Source: Anaeromyces robustus
Taxonomy: Eukaryota > Neocallimastigomycota > Neocallimastigomycetes > Neocallimastigales > Neocallimastigaceae
Direction: 5' to 3'
DNA: 52,500 nt
NCBI GenBank assembly: GCA_002104895.1
Contig: MCFG01000381.1
Span: 1 to 52,500, forward strand
In this document: piece after piece, positions 1 to 12,034 of the stretch
How the letters are laid out: every line of letters begins with the position of its first letter
Position numbering within the stretch: position 1 is the first letter of the stretch
Position numbers and translations under genes: made by a program
The notes under the pieces: generated by a model
Databases searched by the model: none
What the model was told of the DNA's origin: nothing
Seen by the model: only the letters and a program-made list of their open reading frames with translations

Positions 1-686
1 GTATCTATATCTAACGTATGATTTTGTATAAATTCATTACCATCTTTTGTAAATTTCTTTTCTAGTATTGTTTTTTCTTGAGTTAATTGCCAATTAATAA
101 CTTTTACAATATTACATTGAAGAATAATATTCCAACATTTTCTAGTATTAATTTTAACATTTCCAAAATCAATGAAATATTTTTGTTGTTCAAAACCAGT
201 TTGCTTTATAACTGTTGATAAAAAAACTAAAGTCTGATGACTTACTTTTTGTTTTGATAAAGTTTCTTTTAAAGATTTTTTTCCTTTTTCTTTTGCTTTT
301 TCTTGTTTCTTTTTTCTAGGAATTTTAATTGGTTTTATAATATCATCATTTTCTGTATTTTTATTTTCAAATATTGATAATTCATTTATATTATTAAAAA
401 TATTAGTATTTGAATTTATAAAATCATCTTGATTATGAATTGATGAATTATCTTCACTATTATCAGAATCAGATAGTGGGTATTCTTGTTGAAGTTCAGA
501 TTGTGGTGTAAAATATTTATATAATGGCTATAATTATTTATTAAAAAAAAAAAAATTAATAATAATAAATAAATTAATAAAATGAAACAAAGAATAAAAT
601 ATTATTTATAAATTAACAGATATATTAACAAAAAAAATAAAAAAAATAAAGCATTATTAATAAATTAATATATAATTATATAACAA

Positions 687-741
<55 letters not shown>

Positions 742-2768
742 AAAGAAAAATAAAAATTACTAACACGTTGAGAAGGTGTTAAACTTTCACCATCTAAACA
801 ACCTAATGGTGCACTTCTTTGACCAAAAAATGTACCAGGTGTCATATTAGCAATATGTTCAGCCTTAATTTGATTATCTTCTGTAAATTGAATATCTAAA
901 TTAGCTTTTTTAATTCCAAGACTAGAATCAGTAAATGAAGATAAAGATGTTGATAAAGTATATGATGAATTTGAAAGATTTTCTCCTATTACATCTTTTG
1001 GTAAAATGGTATTTCTTTCATCTTTTTTATCTTGATGATCAGAATCTTTTGAATTAGAAATATCAATATCATTCTTACTGTAAAAGGCATTCATGTATAA
1101 CTCATAAGGTTTAAAATCAATAAATGATGATTCACATCCTTTTTCAATAATATTACTTAATTCTTCATCATAATTATTTTCATTATTACTATTGTCTTCT
1201 TCAAAATTTAAATTTTCTGAAAATGTAGAATGACATTTTGTAGGTTCTTGATTTATTTGATCTTCATCTACATTAAAAATATCAATATCATCAGCATCAT
1301 CATCAATAATATTTAATTTAGAATTAGAATTAAATGGATTTTGATCTTCATTATTAATAATATCACTTAATTCATAATTAAATAGATCTTGATTTTCTTT
1401 ATTAATAATACTTAATTTTGAATTAAATGGATCATTATCTTCATCAATAAATCCATCATAATTAAAACTATCAAATTTTTTATTATTAAAATGATTCGAT
1501 ATATTTGATGTTAAAGTTTTATCAAAATTATCAGGAAATAATTTATACCCCATTGTTGATATTTGGTAATCATGAATTGGAGAAGATGATGAAATATAAT
1601 CAAGACTTTTATCAATATTATTTGTATTATCATCATTTTCCTTTTTATTTAAAATATTAGACCTAGAATTTAATATATTGTTAATTTCACCAAGTACTTT
1701 CTTGTAACTTGTAGTACTCATGTTACAATTAGACTTATCAAATGAAGAGTTAACATATGTTTTATTAGACATAAATGTTGACTTATCATAAGTTAAACTT
1801 GAATTAGTAAATGTTTTATTTGATTGGGAATGAGATTTATCAATGAATTCATCCTCATTTTTATAAGAACTATTATCTAATTCAAAACTATTATTAATAG
1901 AATTCTTTTCAGTTATAGAATTTTGACCACTTAAATGTGTTAAAAATTTAGAATTTCTTTCTATTTGATCATTATAACTATTAATAAAACTTTTCTTTAA
2001 CAATGAATTACGATCTTCAGTTATATTATTAAATAAATGATATTTATTATTCTTTTGAAAAAGTATATTATTATTATTTAAAGAAATATAACTTAAATAT
2101 GAATTATTTCGATTATTAATGATATGAGAAGTAGAAATATCATTTATATTATTAAAATTATTTTTGGTATTATTGTAATCATTTAAGTTGTTACATGAAT
2201 TTTGGGTATATTGAAATTTATTATTGGTATAATTAATATGTGAAGAATTATTATTATTATTAAAAGTTTCTAAATCTTTTGAAAGATTTCCATTTTTTGA
2301 AGAAGAATCTTCAGTTTTGGATATTACATCAATTAAAGTTTCTTTTAAAAATTCAATTCTGTTAAATATTGAAAAATTATTTTTTTTGCATTTCTTATTA
2401 TCTACATCATCTATTATATATATTAATATAAAATATTTTTTTTCTTTTAGTCCATTATACAAATATATATTACAAATTCTACTATTCATAATAATACAAA
2501 TAAAAATAATAATAGTAATGTATTATATTATATTAGTATCTACCTTTTGAATATAACCTATAAGTACGTTTATTTTCTGGAGTGGGAGGGAAAAAAGAAT
2601 TTTGAGATAAAAATTTTGAAAAATCAAAATTCTCATCTATATAATTTATATTATTAAAATCAACATATTAAATTATATACATTTAAATTTTATTAAATTT
2701 TATATATACATATATTCTTTCTTACCTTTTGAAATTCTTGAATTATTATTAATTAATGATAATTTCAT
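1..2768 (-). CDS. Asn-rich protein of unknown function, partial (C-terminus beyond window start)
   Basis: I do not recognise this protein. I infer four exons: 2768-2726, 2636-2544, 2410-765 and 527-1 (continuing off the window). The three introns begin GTAAGA, GTAGAT and GTTAGT and end in AG, and the phases join cleanly (43, 93 and 1646 nt, then phase 0). The start ATG at 2768 gives MKLSLINNNSRISK. A short Pro-containing block (FFPPTPENKRTYRLYSK) follows, then about 500 residues rich in Asn, Ser and Asp. Next is a better-conserved-looking block (TFFGQRSAPLGCLDGESLTP) and, after the last intron, PLYKYFTPQSELQQEYPLSD. A Lys-rich stretch leads into about 85 residues that look like a folded helical domain (from SHQTLVFLSTVIKQ to VKVINWQLTQEK). 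Such an arrangement would suit a chromosome or cell-cycle scaffold protein, but that is a guess. The gene structure is more secure than any function. Confidence 0.6.
689..739. repeat. 51-nt poly(A) run inside an intron
   Basis: An uninterrupted A tract (T tract on the coding strand) fills part of the 237-nt intron 528-764 of the Asn-rich gene. If read through, it would give a poly-Phe tail, which shows that the long open frame ending at 657 is not the real 3' end of that exon. Confidence 0.9.
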
Positions 2769-4759
2769 TTTAGAAAAGTAATATATATAATGAAAGGAAA
2801 AATTAAATATATTTTTATATAAAAAATGGTATAATATATTATTACTTTCTATCTATTATACAATTATACTATACAATTATCTATATTATATATATATATA
2901 TTAATATATCATTTAAATTTAAATGTATTAAAATTTTAATAATTCTATTAAAAATTAAAAAATAATGAATATCTAATTTTATTTTAAATCATAACGAAAC
3001 TATTAAAATAAGAAAATATTCAATTTATTAATAACAATATTTTTACAAACGAATATTTAAATTAAGAAAAAAATAATATAAAATAAAATAAAAAATATGT
3101 TTTTATATGTTTTTTATATCAAACAAAAAATACTGTTTATATTATATTTATTTATTTTAATTATTTAAATTTATCAATTATAGTTTGTTTTTTGTTTTTT
3201 TTATTTTTTTTAAAAAAAAAACATAAAAATTATATATTTTCGATTATATTGTTTAAATATATTAACATATATATTAATAATAAAAAATTTATGATTTAAA
3301 AAATGCTACGCAATCAATAAATTAATTAATTAAAGATTTTTAAAAAACTTTAAATTATTTAAAAAAATTAAAATAATTAATTACAATTAAATAATTAAAA
3401 TACCACGTGATTTATCCAACATTAAGTAAACATAAAAAAATGTAATTGTAATTAAATTATATATATTATTGTATAAATTGAATTTTTATATTTTCTTGTT
3501 TTTCTGATAACTTTATTGAATAAAAAGATTATATATTATAAATGAATGATATTTTCTCATTCATTTATAATATATAATCAAAAAATGATAAATATTTCCA
3601 AATTTTAAAAGTTTAACAGCTAAATCATCAAATTTGTATATAAATGAATAACAAATTATTTTCCAGAATTAGAATAATTAAAAATCGAAAGTGATAAAAA
3701 AAAATAATAATAATAAAAATTTAAATATAATACAGCATATTTCTTAAGTAATATAAAAGATACTTTTAATAATTATATAAATATTAATCATAAGAATCCT
3801 TTATATATTACATGAAATATATAGTGAAAAAAAATATTCATCCATAGAAAACTCAAAAATTTCAATTAAAAAAAAAAAAGCAATAAATGTTACTCTAACA
3901 AAATAAATTCTCTAAATGAAATTAATACTATGATATGAACACAGTCATTTTTTCGAGTTTATTTCATTCTGTAAAATTATTATACTAATAATTATATATT
4001 ATAAAATTAATATTAAAATATATATTTAAGTATATAAAAATTATATATAAAAATTATAATTTATACATTAAAAAATAAAATAAAATAAAATAAAATAAAA
4101 TAAAACTAATAATACCAGTATTAATATTGAAATAATTTTTTAATTAAAAATTATTATAAATTAATTCATAACCATAACAATTCAAATACATATAAATTAT
4201 TTAAATTTAAAAAAAAAAATTTTTTTTAATATTCTTGATAATTAAAATACCTAGATCGATCATAAAAAAATTTAATAAAACTTTTGATATTGAAAGTAAT
4301 AAGAAAAAGAAGAAGAAGAAGAAGAAGAAATCACATTTATCGATACAATTTAAATATTTTTTTATTATTTTTTTTATTAATAATATATATAAATATATAT
4401 ATATTATTATTGTTATTATTATTGTTATTATTGTTATTATTATTATTAAAACAAAAAAATTATTGTTCTTTTTTTTTTTTTTTCGAATTTTATTTATTTA
4501 TGGTATATATCTACAATGTTATATAATTATTATTAAATATTATTAAATATTATAAATATTATTATTATAAATTACATTATTTTAGTTTTTTTTTTTTTTT
4601 TTCTTTTTTTCTTTTTTTTTTTTTTTATAATTATCACAATTATATTGAAATATTTGTAATATATTTATAATTATCATATATATCAAAGGTAATATATTAT
4701 AATAAATAAATAAATAGAAAATGATAATAAAAATTTTTAAAAATTAAAAATTAAAAAAT
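2769..4759. other. Gene-free AT-rich interval
   Basis: I see no coding exon here. The short open frames at 4235-4546 are translations of AAG and ATT microsatellites. The interval contains a perfect 23-bp hairpin at 3527-3579, an AAAAT run near 4074-4104, an AAG run near 4304-4329 and poly(T) tracts near 4590-4625, close to the 3' end of the F-box gene. Confidence 0.7.
3527..3579. repeat. Perfect inverted repeat, 23-bp arms, 7-nt loop
   Basis: Left arm 3527-3549 (begins GATTATATATTATAAATGAA) and right arm 3557-3579 (ends TTTATAATATATAATC) are exact reverse complements, separated by TATTTTC. The arms contain G and C positions (GAATGA/TCATTC), so this is not just a chance alternation of T and A. 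Confidence 0.9.
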
Positions 4760-5738
4760 TTAATATATTTTTTCTAATTTTGAACTAAATATTATATGAG
4801 GGAATTTACGATAGATAAAATTTAAAGTTGAATTTGAAATATGACAATAATCAATATTGACAAAAGATAATGTTTCAACTACTTTTTCAATAAATGCAAT
4901 TAAACCATTTCCTGTAATATAATCACAACTTGATGCATTTATATTTACTAATGGTAATTTTGGATTATGAAAAGTTTTGAATAAATAATCAGATACATTT
5001 GAATTATTAGAAATATTTAAATCGATTAATTTTTCACAACGATTAAACACAAAAAGAAGACCTTCATTTGTTACTAATGGGCAAGAAGATATATTGAATG
5101 ATGTTAGGGTATATTTTAAAGCATTTGATAACAAATCCAGTGATCGATCTGTTACATATACTGAATAGCCAATATCAACTTCTCTTAAATTAGAACAAAA
5201 TCCACATAAAATGTCTATAGATACATCTGAAAGTATTGGAAATCGTCTAAATGAAAATTTTTCTATTTTTTGACATTTTTCAAATACAAATAAAAAGTAA
5301 TCTTCCAAAGAAACACTATCTGGTATTATCATAGAAGTTCCTGTTAAATTTAATTCTTTTAATTCAGTAAAATTACCTACTGATAATAAAACTGCTTTTG
5401 TAATACTACTACAATTAAATATATCTAAAATTTCCAATGAAGGAAATATTGCTGCACATGTTTCTATAGTTTTATTGAATATTGTTGAAATATTTTGCAA
5501 TCGTAATCCTTTCATATTATATATTTTTCTATGTTGATTATATACCCCAATAAAACAATTTGGTGATAAATTTAAACATTCTGAAAGATCTAAATAAGCA
5601 AGTTTAGGGCAACTTATAAATATATTATCTACTACTCGATCATTAACTTGAGTTTTTTGAAGTGATAAATTAACTAAATTTAGACCTATAACTTTTAGTA
5701 ACCTACATAAATTTTTAAATAAAATTGCCAATAATAAA

Positions 5739-5773
<35 letters not shown>

Positions 5774-5841
5774 TATTAATGATAATATATTAAAAAAATA
5801 AAATAAAATTAAAAATAAAATTAAAAATAAAATTAAAAATA

Positions 5842-5895
<54 letters not shown>

Positions 5896-7028
5896 TATAT
5901 GTGATGTATACTTTATTATTCCATTATATGTTACTCTTGTATTATATGAAAGTTTAAAAGTTTCAAGAACATTACAACGATAAAGTAATAATGAACGTAA
6001 AGAACTATCAGAAATTGCAGAACAATTACTAAGATCCAAAGTCCTTAGCATATTTTGACCTCTTTTAGCAATGAGTTGAATTGTATTGGAGGTATATAAT
6101 CTACTATTACTTAAATTTATATCTCTCCATAAAGATTTATTATTAATAATACATTCATACCAGCGTTTACAAGTAATCATACAACTATATAAATCACTAT
6201 ATGGTAATTCATGAAAAATTCTTGATATTACTTCATAAGGTAAAATTATACGACTTCTTGGTCTTATTTGCATCTTTTAAAATATTAAATAATATAAATA
6301 ATTATAAAATAAAATAAATATATATATATATTTAACCAAATAAAGGTATAATAAAATAAAATAATAAACAATATAAATAATAATAACAATAATAATAATA
6401 ATAATATATATATATATATATATAAAACATTAAAATCATTTAATAAATTACTTTTAATATTATAAAATATAGAAATGTCTTAATTTAATATATTATTATT
6501 AAATATTAAAATATTATTACATTATAATAATATTTTACTCTTTTTTAAATATTAGTTTAAAATTAAGAGGAAAAATAAAATAAAATAAAATAAAATAAAA
6601 TTTTTAAAAAATATTAATAATATTTACATTTACATTATTGAAATTTGAATTGGTATCATTTATAATATTTGGTTTTAATCGTTTCACATCATTTTTTAAT
6701 ATTTCATTTTCATGTTTTCTTTTTCCTTTATATGATTCTAATAATTTTTCTAACATCTTTTTTAAATTAAAATATATATATGCAAATTTATTAATAAATA
6801 AAAATTAAATAATATAAAAATATAAATAAAATAGAAAATGAAATTTTAAATTAAATATATTATATTCAAATAAAAAACGTTAAAAAAATTCAAATATATA
6901 CATGGTAATATTTATCCGTTATAGGAACTTTTTTTAAAGCAATAATACATATTTGATAGGCTCCTTTTTTATTATTCATTTCACTTAATAATTTTGAAGC
7001 TCTTACATATCCCTTTTTTGAAAGAAAA

Positions 7029-7061
<33 letters not shown>

Positions 7062-7788
7062 TTGTTATTAAAACATTAAAACAACAAATAATAATATTTT
7101 TATTATATTTAATATATTTATATATATATATATATATGAAAAAGAAAAAAAAAAAAAAAGAAAAAAGAAAAAGAAAAAGAAAAAGAAAAGAAAAATATAA
7201 CAAAATAAAATATCCAAATATGAAATAATAATAGTAATAATAATTTTTAATATATGAAACATAAACATTTTATTGTTACATATATATTTTTTTTTCTCTT
7301 TTAAACGTTATAGTGTATCAAGAAATAAATGTAATATAATAATAATAATAACGTACTGCACCATCTTCTGGTTTTAATTGTATCATTTTTTGACAATCAA
7401 GTAATGCATCATTAAATTTATTTAATTTTACATAGATACTACTACGAATTTTATATAAATTATGTTCATCATCTTTTAACCTTATAGCCTTTATTACAGA
7501 ATTAATAAATTATAGATATGAAAGGTATTCAAAAAATATAATAATATAATAGTAATAAAAATAAACAATAAATGGACATAAAATATATAAAATAATATAA
7601 AAAAAATAATAAATATAAAATTATATATATATTATTAATTTCAAAAACTTCTTTTTTTTTTTAATAGTATAACATCATACTTCAGATATATATTTATTAG
7701 CCAGAATATAGTCTTTTATATTTATTAATTGTTTGCCTTTATTCAAGAAATCCTCCCATGTGGAAGGCCTTGAATTCATATTCCACAT
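4760..7788 (-). CDS. TPR / F-box / LRR protein, Pof3/Dia2-like SCF substrate receptor
   Basis: I rebuild one six-exon gene: 7788-7681, 7488-7357, 7012-6902, 6756-6634, 6273-5912 and 5702-4760 (1779 nt, 592 aa). All junctions are GT-AG and all phases agree. Residues about 10-117 form TPR-like helices (LNKFNDALLDCQKMIQLKP, then GYVRASKLLSEMNNKKGAYQ). A Lys-rich segment follows. The F-box starts near residue 169 (LPYEVISRIFHELPYSDLYS, CKRWYECI), and leucine-rich repeats run from about 225 to the end (LRTLDLSNCSAISDSSL, LIDLNISNNSNVSD). TPR plus F-box plus LRR is the architecture of S. pombe Pof3 and S. cerevisiae Dia2, SCF ubiquitin-ligase receptors for replication and genome stability, and the length is close to Pof3. 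Uncertain points are the donor of the fourth intron (6633 or 6 nt further on) and whether 6273 could instead start a separate F-box gene. The phase match and the shared architecture argue for one gene. Confidence 0.82.
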
Positions 7789-9306
7789 TTTTTCAAAAAA
7801 AAAATTTTTTTATTTTAATATAAAATTAATAATAATTAATTACATTAATAAAAAATTATTATTTAAAGAAAAAGAAAAAAAATATATTTCGCTTCTTTTT
7901 TTTTTTTTTTTAATTATTTTTCAAATGAAATTATTTCTTTATTAGTAAAAAAAATTAATAAAAAAGTATTTCAACCAATAACTTTAATTTATTATAATTT
8001 TAAATACATATATTAATATATTAATTAACATTTCCTAAATTACTTTTTAATTATACTATAATAAATTATTATATTATTCTAATATATTATTATTATATTT
8101 TATAAATAATATTTGTACTTTTATACATTTAAAAAAAAAAAAAAAAAAAAAACATATAATAAATAATAAATTTTAAATAATTATAATATATAATAACATT
8201 ATAATAACGGATTAATAATATAATAAATTAACTAATAATATGTCATTAAAAAAATAATAAATAAAATTTCTAAATTCATATAGAGTAAATCAAGTATAAA
8301 TTATATATAAATATATAATACAATTAAATATAAGATAAAAAGAAATTTATTATATAATTTATAATTATTATTATTAAAAAAAAAAAAAAAAAAAAAGACA
8401 TTAAAATGATATTGTATATATATTAATATTATTATAATTGTTAAAAATTTAAAACTTTAAACTTAAAATAATATTATTTAAAAAATAAAAACAAAAAAAA
8501 AAAATTTAAATATAAAAGATATATAAGTTATGACCAAAGTTTGTTTTTTTTTTCTGTTAAATAATAAAAAGTTATGACCAAAATTAATTATTTATATATT
8601 ATAATAATAAATTAATAAATATATTGCAGTTAAATTTAAAATTAAAAAAAATGACTTAGCATTTACCAATTAAATTTAAAACATATTCGTTAAAAAAAAT
8701 AAAAAAAAAAAAATACAAATTAATTAAAAAAAGACAATTAATAATTTAACATATTATCTTATTTTATTAATACTACACTTCATTATGACTAATAATTACA
8801 ATACCAGAGATAAAAAAATAATTTTTAATTTAATATTCCTTTATAATAAAATTATTTTATTAGAATTTATCCGAGTCATGAAACGCTTATGTTAGTTGTA
8901 ACACCTACCATAGCGCGATTAAATCGGATTTAAAGAAACTTTTCGCAAACCAAGAAAACTTTTAACACACAAATCAGAATGATTTACAAATTATTAAAAG
9001 GTGTTGTGGTGCGTTTATTTCTTTATTAAGAAATTCAAACCAGAGTTTAAAAAATTCGGTGAAAGATATGATGATATATATTAAATTAAAAATTTATAAC
9101 TGTTATAACTCTTATGAGTCTAATTTACTTAATTTTTATTGGTTATTAAAAAATATTAACCAATGAATTAAAAGATTTAATAATATAATAATACTTTTTA
9201 TCTTTTTTTTTATTTTATGGAATTATGTTTATGTCGTATTGATTTTTAGATTAAAATTTATATATTAAATATATATTGATTTTTTTTTTTTTTTTAATTA
9301 TTATTA
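7789..9306. other. Gene-free interval between divergently read-out F-box and MTQ2 genes, with one GC-richer island
   Basis: Apart from the island at 8868-9070 (listed separately) this is A/T sequence with poly(A) runs near 8129-8150 and 8376-8397. No exon-like open frame with sensible splice sites was seen. It serves as the 5' flank of the F-box gene and the 3' flank of MTQ2. Confidence 0.6.
8868..9070. ncRNA. Candidate structured non-coding RNA (strand unknown)
   Basis: This island is visibly richer in G and C than its surroundings and has no useful open frame. Its ends pair: AAACGC (8881-8886) with GCGTTT (9011-9016), and AACACCT (8900-8906) with AGGTGTT (8999-9005). This would give a two-part terminal stem enclosing about 92 nt. 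Inside, a short palindrome lies at 8920-8934 (TTAAATC/GATTTAA). I could not match it to tRNA, 5S, U1-U6, SRP or RNase P signature motifs. It could equally be a decayed element. Confidence 0.25.
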
Positions 9307-10769
9307 TTATATTTTTGAAAATTTTAAAACATATTGTTGTTCACGACCTGCCCTTCTTTTCTTTACTAACTATAAATTAAAAATAAATAAATATTTAAAT
9401 AAAATAAATTTTAATTAATAGAACTAAAAATATTTAAAATTAATATTAAAAAAGAAATATTTATAATATAAATAATTCTTATAAATTTTACTTGATATTT
9501 CAAATTATATTGAGATTCCATAATGTCCACAATTTCTTGAGGTTTATTATCTTGAATTAATAATAGATAAAAACTTCCACCTGGTGATAATAATTTCTTT
9601 ATTATTGAAATAAAAATAAAAAAAAATAATTAATAATAAAATAATTAATACTGTTGAAAAAAAAAAAAATATATATATATATATATATATTATATATAAG
9701 TTTTTATATTATATATATACTGGAATAAATGGTAAAATACGGTCAGTAACTTCTCTTCCATTAATACCACCTGCCCATGAAGCAGCAATTAAAGAAGAAT
9801 TAATATCTTCAGTTTCAGTAACAACATATGGTGGATTAAAACATATAATATCTACTGAATTTTCTAATCTTGGTAAAAGACCATTAACTAAATCAGTATT
9901 TATAGCATCAATTTTGACCTAAATTAAATCAAAAAGTCAATAATAATAATAATAAAATGCATGATATATAATATATAATTATAATACAATAACAATAATT
10001 TTAGAATAAATTATTTTTTAAATACCTTATTTTGTTTTCCAGTCCTTTGTGTAATTTTTGCTGCTTCAGGATTAATATCAGTTGTTAAATATACTATATA
10101 AACGTTTTTTTTTTTTTTTTTTAATTAATTATATAATTAATTTTATTTTAACATTCATTTCATACTTATATGATATAATAAAATATTTTATTATAATTTC
10201 TTATGTATTTCAAATTATACAATTTCGTCCCATAATTTAAATATATAATTATTTTAATTATATATTTAATATAATAAAAATATAAATAAAATTTATTTAT
10301 ATTAACCTGAATTTTTTCCAACAATCTGTTCTAAAAAAGTAATAACACAACCTGAACCAGACCTTTTTTTATATGTATATCATTTAAATTTCGAATTAAT
10401 AATTTAAAATTTATATTAAAAAAATAATAATAATAGAATAATAATAAATTTATACCCTATTTCTAAACATATTTTCGGTTTTAATTGTTTAATATATTCT
10501 TGATCTTCTTCTAATGAATCTAATAATAAAAATGTATCCTCTATTATATTGTTATATAATATTATAATAATTAAAATGAAATAGATTTCATTTGAGTAGA
10601 AATTTCATTATTATATATAGTATTTAGTATTTTTTTTTCAATATTTAATTTAATTATTTTTTTTTTTGTAAAAAAAACATAAACTTTATGTATATTAAAT
10701 ACCAGCTGGTTCATAAACATTTCTGTAATCCTTTGAAGTTAAATGTGATAAATCTGGTGTTGGCAACAT
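9307..10769 (-). CDS. MTQ2: eRF1 glutamine N5-methyltransferase catalytic subunit (Mtq2/HemK2/N6AMT1)
   Basis: Seven exons (10769-10703, 10540-10456, 10362-10307, 10093-10026, 9918-9721, 9596-9492, 9369-9307) join in phase to give 213 aa, almost exactly the usual length of the family. The class I SAM-dependent fold shows motif I, EIGSGSGC, at residues 49-56 and the catalytic NPPYV at 120-124. The N-terminal VYEPAEDTFLLLDSLEED segment and the C-terminal KKRRAGREQQYVLKF segment are also typical of HemK2 proteins. Known role: with its partner Trm112 it methylates the Gln of the GGQ motif in translation termination factor eRF1. Some members also modify histone H4 lysine 12. The introns are short and AT-rich; the one between exons 2 and 3 splits the Gly codon of motif I. 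Confidence 0.94.
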
Positions 10770-12034
10770 TATGATATATTTTATTTTCTAGTATTGATAT
10801 TTTAAATTTTTGATATTAAAAAAAATGATAATAAAAATACAAATAAAATTTAAAAATTTTTAATATTAACATGAAAGAACTAATCAGATGTAATCTAACC
10901 TTTATGTTCATAACTATTAAAATAATAAATAAATTTTAATTATTAAAATGATACAGTTTAAGATAATCATTTCAAAAAAAAATGAATATACAAGAATAAA
11001 ATAATATCATTATTTAAATTTGCCCTAAAGTTATTAACATTCAATAACTATATATATATACTAAATATTTATATTTAAAAAAAATTACTCTTTACTAGTT
11101 CTCAATAAATATTTATTACAGATATGAATTGATAATACGCTTTTTTTATCTTAAAACAAAATAAAAAATTAAATATTATACTTAATAAATATTCTCATCT
11201 TATAAAATCATATAAAAATAAGAATTAGTACATTCACATTTAAGAAATATTATACAGTTTTTGTCTATATATGATTTAATATACAAAAAAAACTAGTTAT
11301 TTGAAAAATATTCCATAATATACTCTCTATATATAAATGTCATATTAATTTTTTGTTAATTGAATATTTACAAAAAGATATATAATATAGTTTATTTATT
11401 AATATTATAATAGTAATATTAATCAGTTGGTATGATAATAATAAAAAATATAAAAATATATACTATGTAGTTATTATATGTATTTATAATATAACAATAA
11501 ATAATTTTATTATAAAGTAGTATTCGTTTTTTTCATATCTAATTGACTTGGAAGGGAATTATAATTTGTAAGAACACTACAAATAAGCTCTATGATATAT
11601 TTATTATGTACAATAAAAAAACTCGAAAATAATACTTTATTGTAATAATATAAAGTATCTTATCATTTTACATTATATTAAATAACAGTATTATTATTCT
11701 TATCATATCTTTTAATTATTATTTGATGATTACTGTAATATTTTTTCTTTAAAAATAAAATATTAATTTTATTTCATTTAAATTTATGTAAAAAATCCAA
11801 ATATAAAAAATTAATAATGATTAGGTTTTTAATGATTATTTTATAAAATTTGGAATTGTAGGTTTTAATAAATATGTAATACTATCATAAATTTATGTAA
11901 TAAATTACATGATCATCTATTCATTTTATAATTAAAAAAAAAAATTAATATATATTTTATTTTTAATAGTTGTTATTCATTTTTTTTTTGTTATATTAAT
12001 TTAAAATTTTATTATAATAAATATATATATTAAA
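10770..12034. other. Divergent intergenic region between MTQ2 and the WBP11-like gene
   Basis: MTQ2 is read leftward and the WBP11-like gene rightward, so this 1.27 kb should hold both promoters. It is A/T-rich, without long microsatellites, and I see no exon, RNA gene or recognisable motif in it. Confidence 0.6.

Noticed and set aside
7068-7268. Minus-strand 66-codon frame
   Set aside because: It lies in the intron between TPR exons (7013-7356) of the F-box gene and reads microsatellite.
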